Part shown: piece after piece, positions 9,911-21,389 of the stretch
Numbering within the stretch: the stretch's first letter is position 1
Layout of the letters: every line of letters begins with the position of its first letter
Assembly: GCA_900155495.1 (NCBI GenBank)
Contig: FTLJ01000551.1
Span: 1-31,658 of the forward strand
Direction of reading: 5' to 3'
DNA: 31,658 bases
From: Porogramme epimiltina
Taxonomy: Eukaryota > Basidiomycota > Agaricomycetes > Polyporales > Polyporaceae
Notes under the pieces: model-generated
Seen by the model: only the letters and a program-made list of their open reading frames with translations
What the model was told of the DNA's origin: nothing
Databases searched by the model: none
Translations under genes and position numbers: made by a program

Positions 9911-11584
9911 GAGCGCGGTGTCGGCGCGAGGAGTAACTCACAGCCAAACCGCTCCTATGGGCGGCGTACTACAGGCAGCGTGCAGTGATGAACGCTCATC
10001 GAAAGGCCCTCTACCGACACTCCTGGGGAGGATATGCGACCCACTGGGGTGGGTGGATGCGTGCGCCGACTACTATAGGGCGGCGTCGCGTCCAGTTATG
10101 TCATAGTGAACAACGAGGACGCGCAGAAGACGAGATTTTCGCTCCGCGACGGCGCGCTATCAGGACTTGTCGGGCGGCGTGTGCAATTTCCCGCGAAAGA
10201 GTCGGCGGGTGGGGGGTTGCCTATTTCCATCCTTGCGCCGCATAGCGTTGGAGCTGGAGCGCGATTGTTCCGGGGCACTGGTGGCGAGGGTACCAGTACG
10301 AGGGGACGCTACGAGTCCCCGTTGTACCGCACTTGCCCAACACTTGGCCAACATAACCGACGCTGGCATCTGACTTCAAAAACGATGCGTGACTGTCTTC
10401 TTGCGTAGAAGAAGCGTCAGTTCCGTATGGGGGTAGGCATGGGTCATCAGACTCACCACACCGACTGCCCAACCGTGAGTTGTAGGTCGGCGCGCGGCCA
10501 ACCATGCCGAGGCGTCCAAATGGTGTTCGTGTGGGTCCACAAACACACGCATTGGAAATGATCTCCATGAAGTGTTACTCCGACCCTTCTGGTCTCTTCT
10601 CCGGTGTTCATCGAAGCAGCGTGTGAGATGAGAGAATACAAACGAAAGCGTAGGCGATGGCCACATGATGATCGGCGCGTCGACGATGCAAGTATAGATG
10701 ATCCTCGGTGACCGAGCAGGCCTTGTAAACTGCGCCTAGATGGCGCCCCGAGAAACGACATCAGTATAACATCATCGCATTCGTTACTGAACACGCAGTA
10801 CGATGCAAATTGACCCGTAGCTCCAACGACGCCCAGGACAACTCTCTTTAGCGGGGTAGGTTCATAAAAGGAGGAGGAAAGGTGTCTTGGTGTGATGCCA
10901 GGGGATGGGGGCTGCGGGCATGAGAAGGGAGGAGCGGCCGGGGCAGGAAGCAACAGAGGGGTAGATTGAATAAGAGGAAGGCTCGAGGACAGAAAGAAGG
11001 CTCACCAACAGCTGCTATGGCTCTAACTCGTAGATGCCACTTCGCTATACCGTTATGGTAGCGATAGACGCAAGAAACCAACTCCTGGTGACATATTTTC
11101 GGTCACATATCCGCCTTCAGCACCTTCACCCTGACAGAAACGAAGACACCCACCTGCATCAAGAACCCAGACCTCTCCTCCCAGCGCCACATCCCAGAAT
11201 ATGCCATTCTCCTGCATGAGCCTTGTCTGTTGAGGTAAGGACCAGAGGTCCAATCTCAGCGATGTCCCGGCGGCAGTGGGCTTGACTAGGGTTTTGACGT
11301 GGTATCTGAGATAACATGGGCTGCCGGTGATGGCGAATGAAGAACGCGCACGGGGAGCAAGAAGAGACCTCGAGCAGTAGTGTAGAGTGTCTTCCGGGGA
11401 GAGTTCCCGCGCGATAGTGCGTTATTTGGCACTCAGTCGCACGAAGGGATGAGGACAAGCTGGGGCGGCCCGTTAGGCGCCCATCGCAGGCCCACGAGAC
11501 TGAGCCAGACTGAGCCCTAGCAGATGCCTCCGTCCGCTCGACGCATATTTCTTTTTTTAGTAGATACAACATGGAATTTTTACA
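9911..11584. other. Intergenic between the O-methyltransferase and F-box-like gene 2
   Basis: About 1.7 kb with no recognisable gene. The longest open frame (10453-10953, minus, 166 codons) is low in recognisable structure and has no splice-linked neighbours. No tRNA, repeat array or transposon end was seen. Confidence 0.45.
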
Positions 11585-13213
11585 CTAAAGCGAGAAGGCC
11601 GAGCCACCCAGACTACTGGAAACAGAATGCATTCCATCTGACGAGGTTGGCAACGATCGCCACATGTATGCTGGTCCTTCCCGCTGGTTGACGTTACTGA
11701 GTGAGTCGTCTGCTAGCCAATTCCTTCCACCGTGCTCGTAGTCTAGTATCAATGTTACACAGCTTTCAATCAACAGAAACATCAGAAAGTTTCTAAAGCT
11801 TGCTCACCAAACGACCACTGGGCTGTAATGTTCTTAGATACGGGGAGGAATAGCATCTTGAGCTCCCTCGAGAGTTCCTTTTTCCTCTGCAGCTCGCACG
11901 TTGGGAGATGTGTGATTTCTAGCGTTACATATAGCCCAGAGTGGCCTGCCCAGGAACATGTCAGACTCGAAGTGTTGACGTGGATGACAGCTGCGTTGAA
12001 GACAACGTACGGTAACTACACTCTCGTACAAGGTCGACGATGTTGTGCAATAGGTATACGAAACTTCGGCGTGTTCTTTCAAGAGGTACCGCGAGTATGT
12101 TGAGATGCAGGTGCCGTGATGGGGTGAGAGAGTGCCACGAATGTATCGTGGAGCGTAGATCGTGCAGATCACGCCTCTCCTGACCAACGTCCCGTCCGAT
12201 GCCTGATATTCTGACGACGTTGAGTCTTTCCAACCTCTCGATAGTGAATGGAAGAAGTTCATCGGCGCCGAGAGCTATGAACAAGGGTCAGAGGTGGTGA
12301 TTCGCGGGCACTAGGGCAGATAGTGCCAGTACCTTGAACGATGGAACGACGTTCAGTATTCCTTTGATATGGGCAATGGAGTTGAAGGCAGGTGAGACCG
12401 TCCCTCGGAAGTAAGGAGAGAAGTCTCTCCACCCCCTGATATCCAATGTAGTGGACCTAAGTATAGCGATCACGAGTTAGCTTTAACCTTCACAAAGAAA
12501 ACTGGTGGACGCACGCTTAAGATTCGAAGGTTGTTTAAAAATGGTTTCGCATTACTGCCCAAATTGCAGGGCATCCGCCCGAGAACGAACCATTTGACCC
12601 CATCGCACCGAAGTTCCCTCAGACCCGCGAAGCAAGAAACAAACTTGATGAAGTCTGCAAAGTTCGGGAACGTCACCCGAGACAGACGGAGAATGGTGAC
12701 GGTCGAGAAGGGCCTGTAAAGGATCTGAAAGCAAGGGTGAAGGGGAAGATGTTCCAACAGCTTCTCGCCCCGTAATCTCCGTCCCAGGACCCCGTCGAAG
12801 CCATCGAGATGTATCTCGCGCAGGGATGTAACCCTGCGCCCTAACGCGGCAGGGAAGGCTGTGGCCAAATTGCACGCCGTGTAGCGATCTGCGTCCCCGC
12901 AATAGACTCGAAGGGCGTGAATATGCGTGGCGAGGCCAGGACTCGCTTCGAGCAGTGTTTTCAGCCGGCTCAAAGACGCGGGGTTGCTGAGGATGATCTG
13001 CCGGAAGATCCACAGTTGGGCACGGGGCCGCCACGCGCGGCACACGAGAGCGCACTTCGTCAATGCGCGGGTCTCCTCGTTCCTCCGCAATCCTGTTGCT
13101 GCTTGCCCAAGGGCGTCTATGATGAACTCACAGACCTCCCAAGGAAGCTGAGGGAAGGGAGGCGTGTGTAGGCGTCTCGTGGAACGAGAATGTGTTGCCG
13201 AATGGCGCATCAT
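11585..13213 (-). CDS. F-box-like leucine-rich protein 2
   Basis: Five exons, 13213-12515, 12456-12333, 12274-12011, 11945-11808 and 11742-11585, with introns of 58, 58, 65 and 65 nt, give 460 aa. F-box-like segment: LPWEVCEFIIDALGQ at about 23-37, then CALVCRAWRPRAQLWIF. The middle is leucine-rich and includes LERLNVVRISGIG and SRHLHLNILAVPLERTRR. Exon 4 starts H-S-G-L-Y-V-T-L-E, the analogue of H-L-P-L-G-T-L-L in the paralogue at 19652-21291. It ends W-S-F plus one base before a GTGAG donor, exactly as in that paralogue. Without the third intron the frame would stop at 11961; the branch site (TCTGAC), acceptor and paralogue match favour the longer model. Probable SCF adaptor by family; partner unknown. 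Two ATGs lie side by side at 13213 and 13210. Confidence 0.82.
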
Positions 13214-14887
13214 TGGCCGAATGAGGGGAGGGAAGGCGAGAAATGCGTGGAGGGTTCGTGGGGGAGGGAGGGGCTAGTCGATTCCGGTGGGCGCAACGCA
13301 CAACATAGCCATTGCATGGCATGACATCTCGCAGCACGTCGAGCACACGAGTCATGTCCACCGTTGCCTGAAGGAGACGTCATAAATGAATTGATAACGA
13401 TTGCTGATGCCGTTATAGCGCGATGCTCAGATGCCCTGCACCATTGGGGCCCATTGAGAACACTGTAACGAGTTAAAAAGTAGCCTGGCACACCTTGTCC
13501 CTTTCAAGCCCCGCCCTCCTTCCACCCTCCCAAGGGGTTGATTCCAAGCGTGGCACCCAGGCGTATCGGGATTCAGGACAGTGGACAAGGATAGCGGCAG
13601 GATGAGAGACACTAAACAGGGAAAGCGCGTGTGCTGGGAGCTGCGCTTGAGCCTTGGACGCCGAGGAGTTGATCATGTGACGCCACGTGGCACCACGCGA
13701 CGCAAGCGCGGGCGCCAGATTCAACGCTGCCAGACTCCAGTTCAACGTTGCGTTTTTAGAGGCCCTCTCCGGCGTGCACCTCCTATAGATAAGTATTCAC
13801 ACTTCTTCCTCCTGATATTCGCTCTATTAGTCGTAACTTTGCAATGCTCTTTAGCTTGAGAGCTATTCTAAGCACCTCAGGTTCGTAGGTAACACACCTT
13901 CGCGTTATGCTGTTGAGAATATGCTTCTGAAAAAATTAGCAGATACACCCAATCGCATTTCTCTCGCGGAGAATATTATTTGTCAACCACAATACTTGAT
14001 ATAAACACCACCCCCAATGCTTCTGAGCCCTGTGAGCTTTTGTCTCCTACGCGGAGTCGGCACGTCACTTATTCACTATCGTGTTTCTCTCATGCCAGCC
14101 ATACGATAGGTTTGCGGGGCCTGGCATCTCGCTTTGATTGACGGGCGTACCGAAAAACCACCCCAAAGTGCCTGGGTATCAGATGACTGCCCATCCGCGC
14201 GGCATGATCGGGCCCCTCCACACTAAGAACTCTAACCATCCCAAGAACAAACTGTGGAAGATCCTCGACCATGCTGTCCATGGAGCTTCTTGTTTCATTA
14301 ACCTCAGTCGCCGTTGTTCTTCACAGCTCCTCCAGTCGGAGACACTTCCGACATGGCGATGTGTCTTACTCACCTTCTCATACGGATGGTAATGTCGTCA
14401 TCGGACGGCTTACCAGCCCGGAAGAGATCCCGACAATACTTAGTCGCCTCCGTGTCAGCGATATGACACCTAGCGCGTTATGGCGGAGAGCCTCCGCATA
14501 TGACGCCACTCGCGAGGGTAGATCTATGCGCGCTTTCATCCTCACGACTAGCGCGACGGGGTGGTAAGTACATATATTTCCTCAACCAGATTTTGCTCAT
14601 TCAGACGCCGATCCGGGTTATGTCTGTCCCGTCCTGATCGTATACCGTCATGTTCTTTCGCTAGGTAGGTCTCAGGTTGAACTCTTCCGATATTTTAATC
14701 ATGACAACTATGCTAGTACTATCACCGGAGGCAGCCCCGCGGTAACGCTGTTCTTATGGTCGAGGGGCTTTCATAGACGGAGATGAATGAATACTCTCGG
14801 GCGCCGATGCAGAGGCCGTTTTGGCTTCTCGTCGATGACGCAAGTTAGAGAGGGTGTAAAATCAGCAGTGCTTGGCCAAGATGGATG
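13214..14887. other. Intergenic between F-box-like gene 2 and the hydrophobin
   Basis: About 1.7 kb serving as the upstream region of two divergent genes. A 98-codon plus-strand frame (14271-14567) ends near a good donor-like site (GTAAGT, about 14566), but joining to either following acceptor creates a stop, and no domain is visible. No RNA gene or repeat was recognised. Confidence 0.45.
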
Positions 14888-14895
14888 TATAAAAG
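14888..14895 (+). promoter_or_regulatory. TATA box of the hydrophobin gene
   Basis: A perfect TATAAAAG lies 97 bp upstream of the start codon. The leader after it is C/T/A-rich with CTCAAAC repeats and ends in a good start context (CACC before the ATG), as in highly expressed fungal genes. Confidence 0.75.
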
Positions 14896-14984
14896 GAGTT
14901 CACCAAAGGGCAGCCGCTCTCCAGTTCGACCTCACCGCTCAGAACTACCTCTCAAACCTCTCAAACACCCTCACATTCAACACC

Positions 14985-15503
14985 ATGTTCTCTCGCCACA
15001 TCTCCGTCTTCTACTTTGTCCTCACCGCAGCCCTCCTTGTTGCTGCTATGCCCGCCAGCGGTGCGCCCGCAGCAGCTGGGACCACGGTCCCGACTGTCTC
15101 GACGGAGGTTTTTGCGACCCGTGGCGACACTTGTAGCACCGGCCCCGTGCAGTGTTGTCAGACGGTCGGGTCGGTGAGTGCACTTTCCGCACGCAAGGCC
15201 TGATGTTTAGTTGCCGGACGTTGACTAAGCGCTGCCTCTTCTATACAGGTCCAGGACCCCGTGTTCGGCCTTCTTCTAGGGCTCCTTGGGATCGTCGTTA
15301 ACGGTGTAGACGTGCTCCTCGGTATCAATTGTTCGCCACTCAGCGTTATCGGCATTGGTTCGGGCAACGCCTGCTCTTCGAACGTGGTTTGTTGCGAGAA
15401 CAACAACGTTGTAAGTGCAAATACGACGCTGCTTGACGGGTCAAGCTCAATATTTCTCTAGGGCGGTCTTATTTCCATCGGATGTATTCCCATCATCCTC
15501 TGA
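14985..15503 (+). CDS. Class I hydrophobin
   Basis: Three exons, 14985-15173, 15249-15410 and 15462-15503, with introns of 75 and 51 nt, give 130 aa. A signal peptide covers about residues 1-26 (hydrophobic core [15 protein letters not shown]). The eight cysteines follow the class I pattern: C-x6-CC-x32-C-x13-C-x5-CC-x12-C. Hydrophobins are secreted and self-assemble at air-water and cell-wall interfaces, forming the water-repellent rodlet layer of aerial hyphae and fruit bodies. The spacing between the CC pair and the next Cys is hydrophobic ([20 protein letters not shown]), as expected for the amyloid-forming loop region. The perfect TATA box and favourable start context suggest strong, staged expression. 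Both introns are phase 0. The reading frame extends upstream to 14787, but that part lies before and across the TATA box and is not coding. Confidence 0.96.
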
Positions 15504-16006
15504 ATCCAGGACGAACCGCGGACTCGCACCGATCGCCTCCATTGAGCATTGGGAAGCTGTGCAGACAGGACGATACACTGACGGATGAGATGTAGTCGTT
15601 ACATATCGGGACTGTTGTGATGTTTGTAGGCCGGTTTTCAGAACATTGACTGACAAGTATTACATAATGCTTGCCAAATCCGAGAACATCGGCTTGGTCT
15701 GCCCGAATTTATCGGAAACGCGTTTACTATCGCAATCCGTCCTCCAACGTGAGTGATTTCATGTGGTGTCTACTATGGTGGAGGTTCCGTTGAGGCTCAG
15801 CAATCTAGGTGCACGTCTATAATGTGTACTACTATGAAATCATTGATCTTGGTCATTCTAGAAAGTACGCTACGCCACTCGACGTTGAAACAAACCCCGA
15901 GTCCCGCTCTGCGCTCGCTTGCTGACTGATCACATCTAGCACGTCATATCATGGTCGGAAACTAGGATGCTCAGTCAGCAGAGTCGAACTCGGAGGTTTG
16001 GGGGGA
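15504..16006. other. Intergenic between the hydrophobin and the hydrolase
   Basis: About 500 bp of 3' flank and promoter DNA; no gene or repeat is seen. Confidence 0.5.
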
Positions 16007-16014
16007 GATAAAAG
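16007..16014 (+). promoter_or_regulatory. TATA-like box of the alpha/beta hydrolase gene
   Basis: GATAAAAG lies about 55 bp upstream of the start codon at 16067. This favours that ATG over the out-of-frame ATG at 16027, which would then fall in the 5' leader. Confidence 0.4.
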
Positions 16015-16066
16015 AGCCCACACCGCATGTCTGAAATGCAGGGCGTCCCAGCAAACCTTCGACGAC

Positions 16067-17347
16067 ATGCCTATCACCTCCGATTCCCTCCCGCGTTTAA
16101 GCACTTTCCTCGACTCAGGCGCACCTGCAGGGAGCACCGATTATACCACCATCGTGATTGTGCACGGTCTCATGTGGCATGGCGGTAAACGCTCCGTCCT
16201 TTATGTTTCCCTTTATCCCTCAGGACTAACGTTCGTCTTCCAGCGAACTTCAAGAGGCTCGTACCACTCGCGTCACACAACGACGCACGTGTTATCGCCG
16301 TCAATAGGCTCGAATATCCCGGCTCCTCGTCGCACTCGGATGCGGACGTAGCCCTCCTTACGCAGGCGGCAGCAGCCCCGGCGGGTGATGTGGCAGCGAG
16401 TGAAGATCTTCAGACGTACTGGCGCAACCGAGCCAGAGACGTCTTCGACTACCTCGCTTCTCTCGTACGCTCCGAAAACATCCCAGCAGTGAAAGGTACG
16501 GGTAAAGACGCCAAGGGTGGGATCGTCCTCGCAGGCTGGTCTTTCGGCGTGGTGTGGATGACGGCGTTATTGGCGCACATCGCCAATTTCGCCCACTCCG
16601 ACATCGCTCTCAGCCATTTCGTCCGCAGAGTAGTTCTCTACGGTACGTCGTCTCGGATTACTCCAAGTGTCCGCCTTGCTGACAGTCATGTCCCCAGATG
16701 GATCGTACTACTTTCTCGGCCAACCGCATCCGCCCGTGAACGTGTATCATCCGTTTCAGGACCCCACACTCACTACGATGGAAGAGCGCGTGGCGGCGTT
16801 CGACAAGTGGGTCGTCAGCTACTACCCACACGAATATCCCGTGACACCCGAAGGCCTTGCGCGCGCTGCCGTGGCTCCTCTCACGGCCCCGCCCCCGACC
16901 GAGCCCAACGTGGCCGAAGCGCGACATGCTCCGCCGGGCCAGATTCACGAGCGGGATATGCTAGTCTTTCAGGCGGCGATGACGCATGGGATATACGCGA
17001 GCCTGAAGAATCTCGCGTTTTACCCCCCCGCGTCAGAGAAGGAGCAGGGCGTAGACGGAAGAGAGGATTGGACGAAGCTCGAGGTCAAGTACGTGTGGTG
17101 CGACCAGTCGATATGGGAGATGCCGTGGGGAGTACGCCTTTTCCAGGCAGAGGTCGAGCAGGCGCGATCCGAAGGGCGAATGATGCGCGACATACAATTT
17201 GTCCGCTTCAGGGGTGCGAACCACTTCGTAAGTTCCCCTTCCAGTTACGGACAATCCGTCTGCTGATGCCGTGTTCCTCAGGCGCACTGGGATCTTCCTG
17301 AAAAAACGATGAGGATGTTCCTAGGGCATGAAAATGAGGTGGCATGA
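16067..17347 (+). CDS. Alpha/beta-hydrolase fold protein
   Basis: Four exons, 16067-16184, 16244-16642, 16698-17227 and 17282-17347, with introns of 59, 55 and 54 nt, give 370 aa. TTIVIVHGLMWHGG at about 27-40 is strand 3 with the oxyanion-hole HG. ARVIAVNRLEYPGSS follows at 54-68. The nucleophile elbow G-W-S-F-G places the catalytic Ser at about residue 139. The catalytic His is probably His348 in RGANHF, two residues before the end of exon 3. The acid may lie around VWCDQS. There is no signal peptide, so a cytosolic serine hydrolase/esterase is likely; the substrate is unknown. The hydrophobin lies upstream on the same strand, with no sign that the two are linked. The 3' ends of this gene and of F-box-like gene 3 converge with only 139 bp between them. 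Confidence 0.91.
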
Positions 17348-17486
17348 AGCGCTGAGGTTTCGGTGGTGCGTCCGGACTTAGCAGGAGAGACATGACCATA
17401 AATTCCAAGCGGCGTACATAACTGTTCTGCTGTTCGTGATGATCATACACATCCCCGCCACTGTACGAAGCCCTCTCATCACCCTA

Positions 17487-19193
17487 CTAGAAAACTGCAG
17501 TAGAAGCCTCCGATATCCATCCTCCTAGATCTTCGACGAGAGATTGGGAGTTCGTGTGAGCGTCCTGAGACCACTTCGCGTCGCCGTGAAAGCCTATAGC
17601 GCTTGCGTTAGACATTAACCAGTTCTGAGACTCGCCCATGGAGAAATAAGCATATTCTGCTCACGGAATCCTAGGGCGCGGCGATGCGACGGAGTGGAGT
17701 CCGTCCTAGTGAAGACTTTATTCCTGAAGTGTGCCCGCCAGTAGTTTGCTTCTTTCAACTCAGTCCTGGGGAGCTTTTCTAGCCATATCTCAATAGAGAT
17801 AATCGGAAGATCTGGAGTGAGGGGTGAGAATAAGGGTCTGGAAGGATGGGTAAACTAGCCATTGAGGGGACGTACGCGAACATCCATCTTCAACGGCACG
17901 ACCGAAATCCTCCAAGTAGTGACAGAACTCCCTCCTGGTACATGGCCGGTCCGTCCACAGCGAAGCGTCAAGATCCTGCTCGTATTCGGATATAGGCATA
18001 GCTGAGATACGAAGTTGAAGGACCGCCTCTTCCATATTACCAGTTATTACCGGACGCCATGAGCGTAAGGTATCTCGGAGAGCATTGAGGCATGATTCTG
18101 TCTCGTTTTGACCGGGGAGACGGCTAATCGGGCCCACGTACAAACGTTTGAGACCCGTCAGCCTTTCTAGGTTGATGTCCTGAAATTTAGGGCGGCTACC
18201 TATACCACATTGTATGCATTGAGTGCCCATAGCCTCATGATGATAGTGGATATGTTATGTGGAGGTCAAGCTCACCGTATGTACGTAATTGATCATGAAA
18301 AAGAGTCACGGAGAAGCGCTCCAGGCCGTTGGGAGGAAGTGCGGATATAATTCGTTCTATTCCACACGGCGGAACGTCCTCTAACTTTGAAATGTGAGTC
18401 ATTCTGACGAGAGGATGGTACATATACTTAGACGACTCACCACCAGATAGTTTACGCGACCTAAGAAGCTCCTGTTATCGCGGGACATACACAAAGGGAG
18501 ATCACTCATTGTATGCCATCGCAATGAAGCACAAAACATGCTCTCGAGTGAGGGAAAACAATCCATGAGAGTCGCGAAATCCTCGAAACTGGAGAAGTCG
18601 AGTCCGGATAATAGCAGTGAGGTAATTCCAGAAAACTCTTGATACAATAGAGGGGCATCGGGAGGAAGTGGTAGATATGGGACGAGGATTGTATCGCTGC
18701 TGGTTTTCCCCGTGCCTCGAGCACGATAATCCGCCGTTATCGTTATTCTTTTGAGGTGGGGAAGCAGTCCCTGCAGCGCTGCGGGGAAACGTGTAGACAC
18801 GTTGTGAAGTGGGTACCCAACGTCTCCGTCTATGGTTTCCGTGTGGCAGAATATGCTGAGATAGCGAGTCCAAATGCCGAGCTCCGGCGCTCCGGAAATA
18901 GCCTTGGAAATGGTTTCCAGATGATCAGAGTCCACCATAAGATCCACCAAGGCTAGATACCCTTTCGAGCTTTGATGCCATGCCTTGCAGACGTGGGAGC
19001 AGTTCCGAAGGGTGAGAATCCATGCCCATCTTTCCGGGTCAGATTGTGCTTCATGAACGAGTCCGATAACGTGTTCGATGGTTCGGTGGAAGATTGCGCC
19101 TGGGAGGACCTGTTGGCTCGGAGGAACCTCTAGCTCGCGTCGACCTACTAGAGCTGTAATGCCTGTACGAAAGAGCCTGATAGCGGTGTCCAT
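17487..19193 (-). CDS. F-box-like leucine-rich protein 3 (tandem paralogue)
   Basis: Five exons, 19193-18441, 18384-18276, 18199-17876, 17811-17665 and 17593-17487, with introns of 56, 76, 64 and 71 nt, give 479 aa. The F-box-like part is divergent (LPGAIFHRTIEHVIGL, then SHVCKAWHQSSKGY). The middle is leucine-rich and holds SFLGRVNYLVLEDVPPCGIE across the first junction and CTRREFCHYLEDFGRAVEDGC in exon 3. Exon 4 (H-L-P-I-I-S-I-E-I-W-L) and exon 5 (R-F-H-G-D-A-K-W) align with the tail of the neighbour at 19652-21291. Exon 2 is 109 nt in both genes and the intron phases are identical, so the two are tandem duplicates. If the intron at 17812 were retained the protein would end at 17790. Role by family: SCF-type substrate adaptor; not demonstrated. 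Confidence 0.8.
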
Positions 19194-19651
19194 AGGCGAG
19201 CAGTTGGAAGAAAGATGTTAGAGTTGTATCGATGAGTTGGCGATTCTGCTCCCCCTAAGTACAGCATGCCGTTTGGAGTCTGTCGGCCGGCACAGCAGCC
19301 GCCCAAGGCCTAGCAGGGGCAGGCACCAAATGCCGCTGAGGTCAGAACCGTTGATGTCGGGTGTCATCAGCATCTTTGAATCAACTTCGAGCTTCGAAAT
19401 TAACTGGACAGTTCGCAGCAGTTCGCTTGAATAGAGGTTCTATGGGCCATGTGCTCCGACTCATCCACGCTGTCAGAATCAGGTCCTATTGGTGAGGCTG
19501 AGCGATGTTGAACGTTGAACGCTAAATCAAGACAACAAAGTGCCAACCCAAAACAGGGACGCCCTTCTTCACTCGTATGTGTCGCGTTAAGCCAGTTTCT
19601 GAACCATGACTCGAAGAGAAATTTATATATAACACGACAAACGAGCACAGG
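19194..19651. other. Intergenic between the tandem F-box-like genes
   Basis: No gene seen. It holds an AT-rich TATATATAAA-like stretch near 19621-19632, just after the stop codon of F-box-like gene 4; it could serve 3' processing or, less likely given the distance, the promoter of gene 3. Confidence 0.5.
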
Positions 19652-21291
19652 TCAAACCGCATCGCCCCCGCTGTTAGAAACTTCTGGGCGCCATGCCGCA
19701 TCGTTACTAAACCCTATTACTGGGTGAGTATAAGTGTAGAACTCCCCGCACAAGCCGACTCACCAAATGTCACTTTGCTCTTCGTGGTCGTCGCATCCGG
19801 AAGCACATGGTTCTTGAAGTACGGCTCCCAATAGTGCGCGTTCTCCACGGGCCCAGGGACATTCTGGAGCGTCACGAGCAAGGTCCCGAGCGGTAAGTCT
19901 AGATGTTCACCAAAATGAGGATCGCACGCTTTCAGAGATGGTAGTTGAGGACGTACGTGCGCACTCTTCCCTGACTACCTGACCGAATTCTCTCAGAAAC
20001 GCCTTGAACTCGCTCCGCGTCGGCATACGCTCCGCAGTCGGCTGCAGCCCCACCCACTGCTCGTAATCGAGGGAAGGGACGGCGGAGACGACGAGCTCCA
20101 GCCAGAGTGGTGTTGGCGCAGAATGCGGCCGCCACGACCGCAATGTCGAGCGTAGCGCTTCAAGCATGGCCATCACCGCGTTGTGGTCGGAGAGTCTGCT
20201 GAAACCAGCGAGCGTGATGCGACTGAGGTATGTGGCCCTGGCGAGGTTATGCGCGAAGAACCTGGGGCGTGTTCCTAGAGTGATGTACGTCAGTGCGTAT
20301 ACTTAATGTCGAACAGACAAGCTCCACTTGCCTCCCGCGCAACTCTCGTCGAAGAAGATACACGAAAGAAATCGCTTGGGAGTTTCGGGCTTCAGCGCGG
20401 CGAGAATACGCTCCGCGCCTTCCGGGAGGACGTTCGTTAACTGCTTGCAAGTTAGCTCCATGTCCATCCACGTACAAGGAAACGCACCTGGAGACACTGC
20501 AGCTTCCCAAGGAAACTCCCGCGGCCCAGCTCCATAGATTCTGGGACCACACCAAGCTCCGACCAACGCAAGCACGCGCACTTCAGGTCTTCGAGCAGTG
20601 GGAAGCATTCGATCAAACGATTGAGGTCACTGAACTCTGCAAAAGTGATGCCCCCGATGTCGAGTATCTTGATCTGGCCGGCCCAACGTGCGTACAACGA
20701 TGGGAAGTCAGGAGGCAACGGTAAATGGGGTAGGAGCTCCGTGCCTTCAGGTACCGCAGGGCTCGCCCCACTAGCACGCAAGAGCGCGTAGATGTGTATC
20801 TCTTCCAGATGCGGGAGGACCGTCTGGGGGGCAAGTGCGGCAGGGAAGTGTGTGACGGCATTGTTCAGCTGGTACCCGAGCGCGCCGGTGGAGGTCTCGG
20901 CGGAGCAGAGTATTTGTAGTTTGCGGATGGTTGCCCAGAAGACAGGGTTCCGGTTGAATGTGCTTGCTATGAGGTCAGCGAAGGTGGTGTTGACGTGCAG
21001 TTCCGGTTGGCCAGAAAAGGTGTTTACGCGGGCGCGCCATGCTTTGCAGACACCCCCACACCTGTGGAAAGTGCGCAGCCATTCTGCGTGTGAAGGGTGG
21101 TCGGGTTGGTTTGCGTAGGCGAGGACATGGGCGATGACCCTGTGCCATACGGCAAGCGGGATCTTGGGAAGAGCTTTGCGTGGTGGGACTGGGGGCGTCT
21201 CTTTGATCGGAGGCGCCGATGTTTGGCGCGCAACGGGGCGAGGTGAACTTGATGATCCCAGAAGGCGGAACCGCCTGAGGACGGCGTCCAT
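19652..21291 (-). CDS. F-box-like leucine-rich protein 4 (tandem paralogue, GC-AG intron)
   Basis: Five exons, 21291-20488, 20440-20332, 20274-19957, 19898-19764 and 19713-19652, give 475 aa. Using the earlier acceptor for exon 5 (19719) would add two residues. An N-terminal Pro/Ser-rich leader (about 10-40) precedes the F-box-like part LPKIPLAVWHRVIAHVLAY, then GGVCKAWRAR. The middle is leucine-rich and ends in TRSEFKAFLREFGQVVREECA. Exon 4 holds HLPLGTLLVTLQNVP and AHYWEPYFKNHVLP; exon 5 holds GFSNDAAW. The second intron (20275-20331) begins GCAAGT, a GC-AG intron with the usual AG before the donor. All junctions agree in phase with gene 3. Probable SCF adaptor by family; no target evident. 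Confidence 0.82.
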
Positions 21292-21389
21292 CGGGGGGAA
21301 TGACCAGTACGGACAACACCCTGTGCTCTTGGACGCTTTAAACGCATCGGGACAGTGAAAGAATGAGCCAACAGAAGTTGCACGGGAAA

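Noticed and set aside
10453..10953. 166-codon minus-strand frame between the O-methyltransferase and F-box-like gene 2
   Set aside because: No domain, unremarkable composition, no joinable exons.
14787..14984. N-terminal extension of the hydrophobin frame
   Set aside because: It spans the TATA box and leader; the signal peptide starts exactly at the ATG at 14985.
16390..17301. 303-codon frame read straight through the hydrolase introns
   Set aside because: The second half is out of frame with the conserved hydrolase sequence; splicing at 16643-16697 restores the real protein.
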